A stretch of DNA of 64,000 nucleotides from Rhea pennata (lineage: Eukaryota; Chordata; Aves; Rheiformes; Rheidae): the NCBI RefSeq assembly GCF_028389875.1, contig NC_084702.1, forward strand, positions 55,772,053 through 55,836,052, in the 5' to 3' direction. Position 1 is the stretch's first letter. Each line of letters begins with the position of its first letter. This document shows positions 1 through 15,300 of this stretch, piece after piece. Below the pieces are notes generated by a model. That model was not told the DNA's origin, searched no databases, and saw nothing but the letters and a program-made list of their open reading frames with translations. Position numbers and translations under genes: made by a program.

Positions 1-167
1 ATTTTTGTAGTTAAGGAAATTCTTTTTTTTTTTCCTCACATTTGTAATGTTAATAGGTAATGTCCTTCAGTTTTCAAGCTACCATGGAATCTTTCCTCCA
101 AGAAATCTCTTAAATTACTTCTTATATAAAAGTTAGAAAAATGTAGCTGTCACAGCACTTCCTTTAC

Positions 168-353
168 CCTGAATGCATGAATTAGTGATTCCATTTTCTA
201 TTGCTCCTTGAAGTTCTTTGGGAAGCAGCTCAATGACATTTTCAGCATACTCTATGACTGGTGGTGGTGTTGCTCTCTCCCCCGACCTCGGCCTCACCTC
301 TAGCTCTGCAGTTACAAACTGCCGTTTATCTCCTACTGTTTTGTCCAATGTAT
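168..353 (-). CDS. GFM2: GFM2 exon, domain IV (last in window)
   Basis: Encodes [20 protein letters not shown] through [20 protein letters not shown] and ITNSCIQG. It ends one base into a codon before a GTAAAG donor at 167, so further exons must lie to the left. Positions 1-167 are intron. Confidence 0.93.
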
Positions 354-3300
354 CTACAGAAAAAAAAATGAAGTAATTAAGCACAATTAAAGATCATTTC
401 AAATAAAGCAAGCCACAAAACCAGAAGAAAATATTCCTTATATTCACTTGTTCTTACCTGTAGCTTGGGCAGCATTTAGGATAGTTTCTCTGTATGCTAT
501 TTGAAGAGGTCCCAAGTAAGTCTCAATTCCATATTCACGTTTGATTCGGTCATGAATAATCTCTATATGCAGTTCTCCCATGCCGCACAGAATAGTCTAG
601 TTAGAAGAGAGGAGGAGGGACATACAAAACTCAGGTTTTAATACAGACTGTTTAAGCAAGGACTCTGCCTATACACTTTTCATAGCCTCTAAAATTATTT
701 CAAAATTCTAAGGAGCCCAGAGGTACAAAAACAGGTCTGCTTTAGATCTCCTGACTTAAACATCTTACAGGGGAGATGGGAGTTATTGCTACTGTGCCCA
801 CTATAGAAAAGGACATATTGTACTAGTTTCAATATTTCATATTTCAAACTTTCCTAAGTTCAAAAAGGGCTGTCAAAAACATACTCTGCAGAATACAGCA
901 TCATTCTAGTTTGCTGTGAGCACATAACTTTGTACATTTTTAGACTCAACTTTATACATTTTTAGTCTCAACATGTGAATGAACCAACTGAAGGGTGATC
1001 TTAACAGTCCTAAAGTTAAGATTGATTATAAGGTAAGCAATGGAAGTTTTTATCTTACTTGTCCTGTGTCAGGATCTAGCTTCACTTTTAAACTTGGATC
1101 TTCACGTTGAAGGCAGTTCAGTGCGTTATCCAAGTCTATACATAAATACATAAATATCAAACACCATAATGAGACTTCAGTAATGTGAATTGCTCATTTT
1201 GTAATGTCAGTTGTCTCATTAGGCACAATGCCTAAACCTCACATTCCTCCTACAGTCAAATTTTATTCTCAAAAGGAATGGGAACCTAAGCAAACAGATT
1301 TTGGCAGACAAAAATTAACTCTAATTACAAGCAACTTTCAACTTCTCATTCTCTCCAATAAATTAACTGCAGGCTGTAGAGTATTTCCATGACTGATTTG
1401 ATTTTTTTAACAGCAAAATTTAATAACATCAAGGAAGCTATGTGTAAATTTTAGAGAAAAGAGCTCTTTAACTAAAATAATGACTGTCCAACTTAAAAAT
1501 AATGACTTATGAAAAAAATAATTTCATTGTTAACAACAGCATTTTCTAAGTGATATTTTGAACTTGTATAAAGACCTAACAGAACCCGTAAGTCCTTTAT
1601 CAAATGAGCGAAAAATATTGCTCCCCTTCTACAGGTAATAAAAATTTTAAGCTGGCTCTTAACTGATTTGCATGAAGATTTCAAGATGAATTCAACAACA
1701 AAACGGGTTCAAATGAAGTCAGTTCTTCTGATTTTCCATCACCTTACTTAACTACTGAGGGAAACAGCTGTAGAAAAACAACTACAGCACAATGAACTCA
1801 CAACTGAAACTGTATTTATTCACCTTGCAGCTTTTGAAAAAAAGGAAATACCCACAATACAGTGTCTCAGTCTGCAGGCACATAGCTCCAAACCCACGTT
1901 TTACCTTGCTCCATTCCATCATCCCATACCGGTGTTTGTCCTTCCTCCCTTTCCTCAGTGAAATCCCAGCGTGCAACCGAGCTCAGCTTTGTTGCAGTGA
2001 AGACAGGGAGTGCACAGTATTTCCAGCTCTCAAAGTATTTACCAACTCTCTGATACGCTTATTTTGGGAAAGGCAGCAAGACCAGAGTCACGCTGCATGG
2101 GTGAACGCTCACTGACTACAGAGGGGCAGGAAACGCCACGTTTATAAATGCCACAGATGGAAATTGCAAGCGCTGACTGAAGCGCACACCTAGGTTTTAA
2201 GGCCAGGCTGTAGTCAGAGGCAGATCGCACAGCGCTCTAGCCTGACTGCAGCAAAACTAAGCATGACAGTAAGAGTGAAGGAAAGGAAACGAGTGAACTG
2301 CCTCCATCTCTTCTTTTAAAGTGAAGAACTAGTACTCTTCAAGACAGAAAAATCGTACGATATATCATATCTGTGCAGAACACCAATAAGGGCCTTTTTA
2401 GATCACAGACAAATAAATTTGTACAGCTCAGAGATATCAAGCAGGTGTGCATGGATCGGGATACAGCATAATTCCAAGTGTGCAAGCATGCTGTACCTTG
2501 TTGTTTGGCCATTGAAGGTGGTTCGATTGTACAAAAGAATACCGGCTCGGGGACTTCAACACCAGCCAGCAGAAGGCTCTCTGCTTCACTGGTATGCCTC
2601 TGCTCTCCACCAGCGTCCCTTCCAGCTCGGCGCGCTGCTGCTGCAGCTGAGGCCTTCGATGACACTATGGTATCTCCAGTGGCACTCTATACATCAACAC
2701 CCAGCAACCCACGAGAGAGAGATGAAGCAGGGAAAAAAGCAACTCATCATCTTCCTTCCTCAATGCCAGTTGTGCTCAACTCCACTTATTTATAAATAAC
2801 TACTTTAACTTCTCTCTTTGAATAATTAAAATGATTTGGAAGAGGAGGAAAAATTTTGCTCAACTTTAGACTACGTTTTCTTTATCAAGCTCATCACATC
2901 TTATCACTTAATCTATCTTATCGCTCACGATAAAAAGCCACAGAAAGCCAATATTGGCATAGGAAAATTTCCTTATGCATGTCAAAATTGGTTACATTTA
3001 AGAAAGAACTAAAATGAAATCTATTCTGTTCAAACACTAAAACACAGGATTAGTAAACTATCCAACAGAACCATGAAACCATGGAACGTATTTACTGTTG
3101 ATATTGGGTAACTTATTTGCAACGTCACTCGTCTTGCCATTTGAGGTCTCTTCATAGCATTATATTGCATTGGTATTGTAAGAGTCACAATATAAACACA
3201 TCAGAATCCTACTAAAGTTGTTGCAATTTTTGGCCCTTCCCACCTAAACAGCACTGCATCTCCCCAGGTAAATCACTGACACCCGTGCATTGTAATTTTT

Positions 3301-6300
3301 CATTTTAGGAGGAAGCATATGTACTCCAAATAAAGTGTACAACCAACACAAAAAAAGGACGCCATACATAAGACATAATATCATAGAAGTGAAAAGTACA
3401 GTATCGCAACAAGCTGCAAGCTTGGTCCTAAGCAACCTGCCCTAGACAACCTTGCTTGAGCAGTGAGACTGGACCAGAAGATCTCCAGAGGTCCCCTCCA
3501 ACCCCCACGATAGTCTGTGATTCCTTTTAGGATCAATTTTTTCCATTACCTGTTTTAACCCAACAGTAAGGGCAATGTTGCCAGCCATTAGCGATGGTAT
3601 TTCAATTTGCTGATCAGCAAAAGGCAGGAGCAGCCGGCTCATTCTCTCCCTGCAAATGAAATTCTTGAATTACTCATTACTTTAATAGATATTCCAATTC
3701 TACAGTAAACTGTACCTCATTCCTACTCACGTGCAACTTCGGTTAATATTATATACAGCTGATTGAGGTTTCACTGAACCTGAATAAATGCGAATGAAAA
3801 CTAGTGGTCCACGACATTTATCATGGAGAACTTTAAATGCTAAGGCACACAGGTCATCATTGTACCACTTTCTGCAAAATAAAAACACAACAAAAAGCAA
3901 ACTTGTAAGATCAACTCACTTCAAATCCAGATTTATCTGAATTTCCACTTATTTAGGATGTTATATGTTTCTTAGTTGTAATATTTATAAAAAGAGATTT
4001 TAAAAAAAACATAATTTAGACAAAAATATTAATCTAAGCTGCTCTGGCTACAGAGGAAGAGATGCATAATAAGATGTCATGTGACTCAGTGAGTACTACA
4101 GATGATCCCTAGACTCCAGCTTTGTGTCCTCAGCTTAAAAACTGAGAAACCTCTAAAACTACGAACCACAAGTTTGGCAGTTGGAGATAAATGCACACAA
4201 TTTCAGTAGCACTGGCCAAAACAGGCTCAGGACTCAAATATTTCATTCTATGTACCTTAACTGCTATTTAATATCCCAAATTAGTAAATCTTTTTAAAGA
4301 CATCAACTTTTTAATTACAAAAAATATTTTTCTCCTTTTACCTTTTCCTACTTGTTTTTCCTTTTTCCTACCACTCCCATTCTCCCCTGCCTTTTCTCCT
4401 CATACTTACAGAAACTCATATGAACGCTCATTAGGTGCAGGCAAGTACGCAGTAACAGCATCCAGCAACGGCTGCACTCCTTTATTCTTCAACGCGCTGC
4501 CACAGAGAACAGGCACTGCTTTCTGAGATAGCGTGACTCTACGTATAGCAGACTGTAACTGCAGAAAGTAATTATTTTCAGATTATGCTTGCTGCACAGT
4601 CCCATATTTATTTAGCATTACAGATCCCAATAAAGTTAAGAACTGTGATTCAAATACAACAATCACTCATCCAAACTCCTTTCACTGACTTTAAAGGGCT
4701 CTGGATGAACCATAAATCCAGACGCTCAGATGCTAAAACATAAGATACCACATTTCTACACATTTTTTGCAGATCTGTGTTCTTATTCTTTATCATTCCT
4801 TTTTATTCAGAAAGTTTTTGCCTCACCATTTTCTATATGCAACATCTGAAGATCCAGTCAGTTCACAGGGAAACAGATGTTATTTTTGTTAGCAAGAATC
4901 AATAGCTTATACACAAATTGGCCTGACACTAACTGAAAGCTCCATTCATCTTTGCTGAAACTCTTTTGGCAGCCTAACTTTCAATAAAAACATCCATAAC
5001 AAATGCACCATGCTTTTAGAATTAGGCTCAGCATATTTAAGAATCATAGTTAGCGTATTAACACATGAAAGTTCATATTAAGCTTGAATATACTTTCTCC
5101 TAAGTTCACAGTACTTTAAAATCACCACAAAAGCTGGTGTGACACTTTTTACTGATTGAAAAAAAATGCATATTTGCAAAATCCAAACCATATTTGTCAA
5201 AGGAAAACACAACCCTGCTCCTCAGAATGACAGTTAGTAAAAATATTTCTAATTAAAGGTAAAATTTACCTTATCAGCTGGTAGTAAGTCAAAATTTTCA
5301 CTATACTCTCCTAGAACCAGTTCAGCAAATTCATCATCCAGATCTGCAACCTTCAAGAAAATATTTCTACTTTGTTATTTAATATATAGCACTTTCGCAG
5401 ATAAGTTACCAATCTTAATTATTTAGGAATTAACTAACTGGAGCAGGAATGAAGCCTTTAAAGATACCAGAGATCATAAACTCAAACCAAGAAATACTGA
5501 TTATGCACTCCATAACTCAAATTTCAACCCAACTATTATAATTCCTTTTTGCAGCCTCAAAAACTTAATTAGCCTTTTTACTTCAAAAAAGTAAGTATTC
5601 CTTTACATTAAGGAATTTGTTACTTTTAACAGCAAAAATATACTACCATTCTTCCACTCAGTTTATTGCAAGCAAAGTGTCTTAATAAATATATTTTATA
5701 TATGTTATATTTATATATATAAAAAATATAAATAAATTTATATAATATATATATTATATATATATTTACATATATATATATAAAAATATAACATATATTT
5801 GATATATATATATAAAATATATACATCAAATTTAACCACATTCTGCTTGATCACCACAGGCAACTAGGACACACTTTTGCAGTACTTCGGGTTCTAAGGC
5901 TTTTAGAGTATTTCTAAAAAATGAAGAAAAAAAAGGCAGAGCCTTCAGCGAATCACTTTTACACAGAAAATAATGCAAATGAAGATTTAAAGGAAGGACA
6001 GGGGAAAAAAAGCACAAAAAGTTGCTTCATGAAGTTGCTATCGGGCAAACTCGTCAGTGGGAGAGAGCACGCTTGTGCACCTCTCCTGAAACTGATAAAA
6101 TCTGCAGCAAGACAGGGACAGTGCTGAAAAGTTTGACTTCGAATGTATTTCAAATCTACAAACAACGCAAAGTTTAAGCAAGAAGTAAATAACTAATACA
6201 GCCAAACTGATACAGCTGAAAAAAAAACCAGACAAGCTTTCATGGCATTTTACTTTCCTCACGCCTAAGGACTGTAGGGAGAAGAGCCCATCTGTGCTTT

Positions 6301-9300
6301 CCAATGGCACCAAACAAAACGCACGGCTCTCTAAACCTCACCTCACATATTCCCCTGACCATTGCAGATCCACCTCACACACACTGCAGTGAGGCACTAT
6401 GCTCCCTCTAGCAGCTGTGACAGCAGGTGAACAAATAATTAAATTAATTATTGATAAGCAATTAGAAGTCTTACTAAGCTAACAGGTAAAACATGAAAGA
6501 TAAAGGAAAGCATTCCTTTAGTTAAATGAAAAGGAAATGCACAAAATGTCTGCTATTCAAGCTACTGAATTTTACAGTATTTCTGGCCAAAAAGGAAAAA
6601 AAATTAATAGAATGGGAAATATAGTAGAAATATATTGTAGAAATACAAGTTATCTCAGTTATCACACTGCTTGGCCACCCCTTCCTGCTTCAGGAATGGA
6701 CCACAAACCAAAGAAAAACATGCTGCTCTTACGTAGCTTTCTGTCTGACAACAAATTTCTTTATAGAAGAGGCTGAGTAATAACATCCCCATTAAAGCTT
6801 GGAAATATTTAAAAACAGATTGTGTGCATGTTTTTCTGAACTCTAAGGAATATAAAGCAAATTTCTTCCCCTTTGATGTTTCAAAGCAAACTACTGGAAA
6901 TCCAGCATCTTCTGCTTATGCACTTCTGTGTCATTCAAGGGATCGTAATTTTAAAGCTTCATGTATTTTTAGTTATCAAAGTATACATTCAAATATAAAC
7001 TCTACTACACACTTATTCTTACAAGTAACAAAAGTAAAAAGGATTTTTCTTTTGGCATTCTTTACTTGGAGAGGAAATTTGCTTAAAACCACTCAAGTAA
7101 AACTAACTCTTGCAATACTGTTATATAAATAAGCCAAAGTAGTGCAAGATCTTAAAATGCAAGCTGAGTAGAGAAGAAAAACACTCTGGACAGGCAATTT
7201 ATTCCTTCTCTCTATTGTTCTTTCATTCTTCACTGCTTCTAAACTGTCTTAACTGTGCAAATTTCAATAAGACTCTAGTCCTAGATCAGGTTTCTGTTAC
7301 ACTTTCTTAGCTTCAGAGTATGGCAATCTGTGAAAGAAATATTTACATTGTTCTATTCTCATCTCTCCTACAGATTTTTTGGATGAAGCTGGAACAGGGT
7401 TTTCGATGGCATTTAGCTGCCTGTAACACAGCATTTAGTGTCTTTTAAACAGTCTGGAGCCTTCCACCCAGCCTCTAGCTGCCACTCCAGAAAGGCAAAG
7501 ACTACCTGTAGTTCTTGGGTCAGATCTGACAGGGCTCATGTGAACATCTCAAGTGTATTCTGGTATGCAAGGTTGTACAAGATGCCATCCTAGCCAAACG
7601 AACGCTAAATTTAGTGTCTGTTTGTATTCTTCAGTTTGCTATTTATGAAGTGGGGAGCATTTCCTATTTCACACATGTATTCTGCAGCCAGAGAGTCCAA
7701 CGGCGCATAAAACAGCCAGTTTTGCCATCGTGCATTATGGTTTATAGTGTGCAGTAAGTGTCTTTGACAAATGCAAAGTAAGTGAAGAAAATATGAAATT
7801 AGTTCAACAAGGACAAATACAGAACCCTCTACCTGGGACAGAACAAATCCATACACCGGTACAGACTGGGGATCAGCTGGCTAGGAAACAACTCTGCAGA
7901 AGATGACCAGAGGGTCTGGAGGACAAGTGCACTCTGCTTGCAGTGATGAAAGCTAACTGCATAGCGGGCTGTATTAGCAAGAGCATAGCCCACAGAGGAC
8001 GGAAATGATTAATGCCCTCTGCTTGGCACTTGTGCGCAGAGTAAAATACTGTGTTCGGTTATAGGTTCCCCAGCACAAGAGAGATTGACAAACTGTGGGA
8101 TATAAAAGACTAGACAGTGAAAAGCCGCTAAGGCAGTATGCCAAAGCTCAGCTAGAGGCCAAGAGGGATAGGTTTGTCCAGCCTGGAGAAGAGAAGGCTA
8201 AGGGAGGATAAAAGTGCTGTCTTCTAATATCTGAAGAGCTGGTGGTGGACCTGTTTCAGAAAAAATAAAGCCAGGTTCTTTTCAGAGTAGCACAAGTGAA
8301 GGCAAAGAGGCACTGTCGCAGATTGCAACACGGGAAATTCCAGTTGGAAATAATCCTTCACCACAAGGGTGGTCAAGCATTTGGACTTGCTGCCTAGAGA
8401 GGCAGCCAGATTTCCACCCTTGGAGAGTTTGAAAACTTGACTGGACAAGGCCCTGTGAGCAACCTGGTCTAATTCCAAAATTAGATCTGCTTTGAGCAGG
8501 ACACTGGACCAGACACCTCCAGAGGTCCCTTCCAGCCTGTTTTTCCTACAATTCTAAATAATAATTTAAAATACATAATATATTTACTTTAGAACTTTAC
8601 TTGTTCTATTAAGGTATTTCTGGCATCCTGGAGTTCTTGGAACAAGTTAGGATCATCAGCCTCCAGCAGTGGCTTTTGCTCAAAATTTTTTCCATCATCC
8701 AAACCAGAAATAGATTTCCAAATAATTTGTTCCTTAGTCACAACATCAACCAGTCCTCTGAAGGCCTTGGCTTCCCCTATGGGCAACTGCAAATAGAACA
8801 GAAATTTAGGTAATTACAAAACAATAAGAGAGGAATCCATTCAAAGAAAAGTAGATCAGCATATAATGTCTAAGCTTACTTGTAAAAGCAAAGGTTTTGT
8901 CTTCAACTTCTGTTTGATGCTCTCAACAGCGTATGTAAAACTGTATTAAAGAACAGATTTTAAAAGTTACTTAAAATGTAGCAATACAGTCAACTAAGTT
9001 TACCATTCCTAGTCACGGCAAAAATTACTCCCACAATTACACAAAAATAAGCATCTGTATAATTATCACAAAGATATGCATACTAAGTATTAACATAATT
9101 TGCTCACTTCCTGCTTAACAGAACATACCTTAATTTGATTAGACACATTAGGTCTTTAACAATGATTAAAGTAATACCTTGCTCCGTTTTTGTCCATCTT
9201 GTTTAAAAAGCAAATTCGCGGTATCTGATGCTTGTCTGCTTGTCTCCACACTGTCAGAGTTTGGGCCTAAAGCAAAAGAAAAGCATCTGTGCTGACAGTT

Positions 9301-12300
9301 GGAACAACGGACTCCCTAATATGAGATACCATGTTTCTTGTTAAACAATGCAACTAACACTGATCCACAGTTCTCCTATCCTTTCTATACGGCAAAGGAC
9401 GTGCTGTGGAACACTGGGCTTTCAAAGCATGCAAGTTTCCTCCAACTACTTGAGCATCTCATCTTACAAACTCAAATTACAGCCTGCCTCTACCTTTTCT
9501 GCAAGATGCCCCAAAGGACGCATTAAACACGCACTAGTGGGGAGGCTGAAATCCTGTTTGAAAATGATTCATTTTCTACATGAAATCTGTTAATAAGTAG
9601 TGAACAGATTTCATTTCTTTTTTACTGGTGGAGCTAGCCAGAACTATTAATCCAAATCTAAATTTATAAGGAGGGGGAGAAAAAAAACAACCATGGAAAT
9701 TTCTGTACCCCATAGGACTTAAAATTAAATGCTCAGCTTCTGAGCTCAGGCAAATTTTGCTAAAAGCATGAACTGAAGTAATGCAGAGCAACATCTCTAT
9801 ATCACTGTTATTTCAGTCTTCTTTAAGTAACTAGACATGAGAAATTCTACCAGTTATTTTTACCTCAACACCAGCTGATGCATCAAATACAGCTACTGCT
9901 CCATCCAGGACTCTCAAGCAACGCTCAACTTCCACTGTAAAGTCCACATGACCTGAAAAACAATTTTCATTTTGCACTGTCATAATTCAAACAGGCAGCA
10001 TCAGTAAGTCATTATATATGTACATACTTTTTTTTTTTTCCCACCATGCCAAAAAACCCTCTGTCTTCCCTTTCAGAGATACATGCTCAGCAGTCATTGA
10101 AATACACAGGACAGTTACACTGCAGTCCCAGAACTGAAAGCAAATTAGTGTAGAAACATCTGAGAAAGAAGCTTGCTTTAGGCACCAGTGAATAGTCAAA
10201 GGTGAAAAGGACTCAGCATAGGCTTATTTACTTCAGCAATTCAACCAATCAACCAGTTAAATATCACACTGTATTTCAAAGCCAAGACTTAACGTCCTGT
10301 GACACCTCACCTCATCTACTCTCTCCTAATAACACGGGCACTCCTAAAATGCAGTACCTGGGGTGTCAATCAGATTGATTCTATAGTCTTTCCAGTCAAA
10401 AGTAACAGCAGCGGACTGAATGGTAATACCCCGTTCTCGCTCCTGTACCATGAAGTCTGTCACTGTATCCCCATCATCAACATCTGTGAAGAAAAATCAG
10501 GAAAACGGTTGAATAAATAATTAATTCAAAAGATGAAGCTGTCTTGGAATAAAGATGGTGGGGGAGATTTGGAAATACTGTCCCTTTTGTATATGTACAA
10601 GCTATGAAAACTATCACTTATTCAGAGAAAGATATTATCAGGCAATTTACCTAGACTCCATTTCTTGAAAAGAAATGCTCCATAAAGAGAAACACTTCGA
10701 ACAACTTTTTTTGTTCTTTTTAATTAATGCAATATTGTAAGAAATTTAAAAATTAAAACAAAACTGAAAATTCTGAACAATCTACACTGTTTAAAAAAAA
10801 ACTTAGCTGCACTTATTGTATGGAATCTGACATTTTAAAAGTTAATAATTAAAAGTTAATTTAGTTAAATTAAAACTAAAGTTAAGTTGAATAAGAGTCT
10901 TTTGCCTCTTAATAAAAAAGGAAGCAGTCCCGTATTTCCAAATGAGTAGGGCCACCAAGTTCACTCCACAGGCTCCACGTCTCCTAACATTGCCATATGC
11001 AGGAGATAACAGGCAGTTCAGCTTAAAAGGTCAAAAGGTAGCGCAACCGGAGACTGCAGTGACCCTTTCAATGCTGAGTCTATCCTGATACTGAATTCCT
11101 TCAAGGGCTGGAGAGACTGCAGAGGAACTAAGTTCTATCATTTTCCCCATGACAATAATTACATGCTACAGTCCACTTCAGTCTCACTCCTTCCAACAGG
11201 ATTTATGAAGATCTGTGAGAGCTGTTTTAGCAAGGAATTCTCCCCTGTGTTACAGCTTTCAAAATAAACAGCCACTTTCTGTTAATCTGGTTTCTTTACA
11301 TTTCAAAAGGAAACAGGAAAAATAGTTTTGCCAGAATAGCCAATGAGCAAAATTTAACAAAAAAAAAAAAAAAATAATTTGCTGTCTCTCAATGTCTCTA
11401 TACATTATACTTTCATTATAGTGTAGAATTTTGAAACAACTGGCTTCTACATAAAATATTCTAACAGCTGTCTCTAACTACATTGCGTATTATTGCATAT
11501 TACAGTTAAATCTCTCAAAGCTACCAGTATACAAAATGTAGTTCTAACCTCCAAGTGTTCTTATATATCCAGAATAATACAGCATTCTCTCTGTTGTTGT
11601 AGTTTTCCCTGCATCAATGTGGGCCATGATGCCAATGTTACGGATTCTGCATAAAGCAAAAACATTTCCTTAACTGCGATAACTTTTCATTCAGTGATGC
11701 TGCTGTCTGAACAAACCAGTCATATTCAATAGCACATCAGATAAGTAAGATTTTCCTTTGCTGCATAACTAATACAGTTTATGTTCTGATGCTGAAGTAC
11801 AATCGTATTGAAATGTTGGACTTTCTCTAAACTGATAACAGCCTTTCGGAACAGGCTTCCATACTTCGCTTCCGCAGCGGTTCGGCCCGCTCTGCACCCA
11901 GCTGCCCTCTCCACGTACAGGAACAGCCCCTCAGCCCTCTGCCCTGTCTCAGCGATGACTGCAACCATCCATTGTGCACACCCCCCTTTGCACCCCGAAC
12001 CTGGCACCCAAGCCCCCACGGAGCTGCCCCGATTCTGTTCGGCCCAGTGTCATTCTCCCAAGCAGCTCACCTCTCAGTGACAACATTGCTTTACTGGCTC
12101 TGGACATCATCAGCAAAGGCCCCGTGATCAGCCCCCACCCTCACCATTAATCCCAGCCTAACTGGCTTATGGGATCGAGGCAGTCTTCCGAGGCAACTTC
12201 ATCCCCACAGCTTTCCTCTGACAGCTCAGGCCCTCACCACCTTGACCTCGGTGTTCAGGCCCTCATCTGACACGGCTGAGCTCTCTCAGGAACACAAAGT

Positions 12301-15300
12301 ACAGCTCTGCCCATCATGGTGCTCTGGTTGCCTCCCCTGACACTCAGCTCTCAGCGACTGCTGTGGATTTTGATCTTCTCTCTAAGAGGGCAACTCTGAT
12401 TCTGATGACATGAACAGAAGACTCCCCTTTTACCAGTCTGGGACAACCACATTAACAATTGCTCTGTACTGAAACCTCAAAAAGGTAGAAGTAAGGAAAC
12501 GCTAACTGTGATTTAGAACAGACAACGTGCTCGGCAATAACCCGTGACATTTTGCCAAATCAATTACCTTGACTGTCTGTTACATAGAGAAAATAAGTTA
12601 GCATTGCTTACCTGGATATATGAGGGCTAATGACAGAACGTAGAGACTTAACATCGCCTTGAAAAAAGGAACAAAGAGAAAGTTTTGCCAGACTGACCTC
12701 AACATAGAAACAACAGATTTTAACAAAATTAAATATACTTAAGAACACTAGAAAGCCTGTCTGGGGAAAGAAAGAAAGAAAAAAAAAAGATTCAGATGGA
12801 GCCATAATTCATGACCATCTCTAATCCCTATAACCTCTGAAACTTCTGTAGACAACGTGTGTTGGATTTTCAACAGGTCTCACAAGAACAAAAAAAACAA
12901 CTCTTCAAAGAGATCTAATTTAGAAACAGTAGGACAAAATCAGCAAATAGTATCATCAGCACAGCCATATCCTACTGCTAGGAGTGATACCAAATACATA
13001 CCATAGTTCAAGACAATTGTGACGCTGAAATTCATCTGAAATAGGTATTATATAACAGAGAAAAAGCTTCTGGAATTTGTTAAGAGCTAAAGATATACCA
13101 TGTTTCTTAGAATGAAGATGTAAACTGACTTTGGTTATGAAAACATGGCTTAAGAGTTTTAAATTCCTACTTTATTGAAAGATGTTTCTTCTCTCTCACA
13201 ATATTTAACTGGAAAATAAATTGCCAAGCTAAACGTTTATGAAACTAATCTATAATTCAGTTACTTAAATATGCCATTTAAATTCTGTTCAAGCTACTCA
13301 CTTTCCTAACACGTTTTTCCGTCTTAAATTATTTTTGATAATGCCAGACAAAATTCAACAATATTTAAACTAACATTCCTTCACCATCCTCAAATCATCC
13401 TTTTTATCACAGATAACATTACAGAGATATCTTATAGGTTAATATCCCAACTGTGAGAAAGCAATTGTGAGAAACAAGCTGGCAGGCTGAAAATTCACCA
13501 AAAAAAACCTCCCAATAAGAATTCCAACTAACACTATTTTAGAAACCAGAGAAAAAAAGCAAAGTAACTGTCATGAGTATTTTTGAGACCTTCTGCTTGT
13601 TTAAGTCATGTTATCTTCCTGTGTACGGAACAAACCTTCAGGCGACACACTGAGGTATTCAGCACAGCAAACAGCATGCAAGGACATCGCATAAACAACT
13701 ACATAAAACCAGTACCCTCCAGCAACATTGAGTACAATGCCTCTAGGAACTTAGGAGAGGAAATCTCCTCAGATGCACGACTGCAGATTAAGACATGCAC
13801 AGTGTTGAATCCATAAACACAGAAGTTGGTTACCCACATATGATCAGTCTCCTTCTTCATCAAAATTGTTGTAAAAAAAACTGGTTCTGACTTCCAACAC
13901 TGTCTTATTAATTGATTTCCACTGAACAGCAATGCAGACACTCAGAAAGCAATAAAAGTCGATTTTAATCAAAATTTTGTTTTCTAGGCATCTTTTTTTC
14001 CTCTATCTCTTGTTAATCCTGACTGTGCAAAGAAGATTCACTAATGATAACTTAAAGATTCATTCTCTTTAATCAGAAATTCCTGTCTTTCCTCCTTGTT
14101 CAGCAGGCTGGCTATCATCCATCACTGATCACACATTAATGCTTCAGGCAATCAGGCAGAAGTTCCTGCACAGGTGACCTGTCTTCTTATCCATCTATAT
14201 ATTTTGGTTTTTATTTCTTAAAGGCTTCATACCATATGTCTACTGAGAAAAAGACAGCTATATAGAAGGCATCTTTTAAGTCCCTGAACATTTTATCTAC
14301 TTTCTACTTGGTATTTTGTACATCAAACTCTATAAAAAAATACTAAAAGAATGTAATAAAACACAGTACAGGAAGCATTCTTACTAATCTTTACAGTGAC
14401 TGCTACTACTATTAAGCCATAAACTAAATTCAGTAAAACAAGAAAATTTAAAACTTGTACCTGGTAGGGAACTGTAGTTTCTCTGACTACAGCCCTGTTG
14501 TGTCAGACTTCTTGGGATTCTCATCCTTTTCTTCCAGGAATGCATCCACTTAACAGGAAAAAAATCATAGAAAAAAGGTTGTTATTATAAATGATTACTT
14601 TGCAGATATATTTTTGCCAGTTATAGAAAAGCAGATACAAATAAAATCTGCATGAACAGAACTGTTGTTTGGTATTTACATAAACTCAAATTACCCCTTA
14701 TTTGCAAACAGGACCACGAATCACAGAATGGTAAGGCTGGAAGGGACCTCTGAAGGTCATCTAGTCCAACCCTCAGCACAGCCCGTAGGGGGCCCGAACC
14801 CGCGGCCGTGGCATTAGCAGCACCACGCTGTAACCAGCTGAGCTAAACCTGAAGACAGTAGCATCACGGTTTAACCCAAATCCAGCCCCAATTATATTTG
14901 TGAAGTCTAGCAGAAATCTGTGATTATATAAGTTGTCAATAGCTACAACAGCTTAACACACCTAAGTATTTTTTAAAATCATATAAATTTAAAGTGAAAA
15001 ATTACTTAGAAGTAATTAAAAACACAGATAACCAAGAAAGTTTACAAGAACACTACAAATACGGTTTCAACACTCTGACTTACGTAAAGCCTGGGTGTAA
15101 TAAGAAATAGATTATATATTTTATTTAGATATCCTTTTTAATTTGAAGTCAAGGCAAAAAAATACATCTATTCTGAATAAATAAAGTATGGTTTTTGTTC
15201 AGAGTATCAAAATTTGAAAAAAAAATTACCTCACTGCACAGACTTGATGACTTCAATGCATTCACCAAAAAATTCCTTGTAATCCTCAACATTGTGGCTC

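Noticed and set aside
2419-2799. Plus-strand frame of 126 codons
   Set aside because: It is antisense to the GFM2 exon at 2497-2686, which fits the GFM2 chain in frame and phase.
14777-14852. A functional tRNA-Ile gene
   Set aside because: A and B boxes are present but the acceptor stem and anticodon arm do not fold cleanly and the B box has a changed A-to-G position. It runs straight into a CR1 tail, so it is a SINE head.
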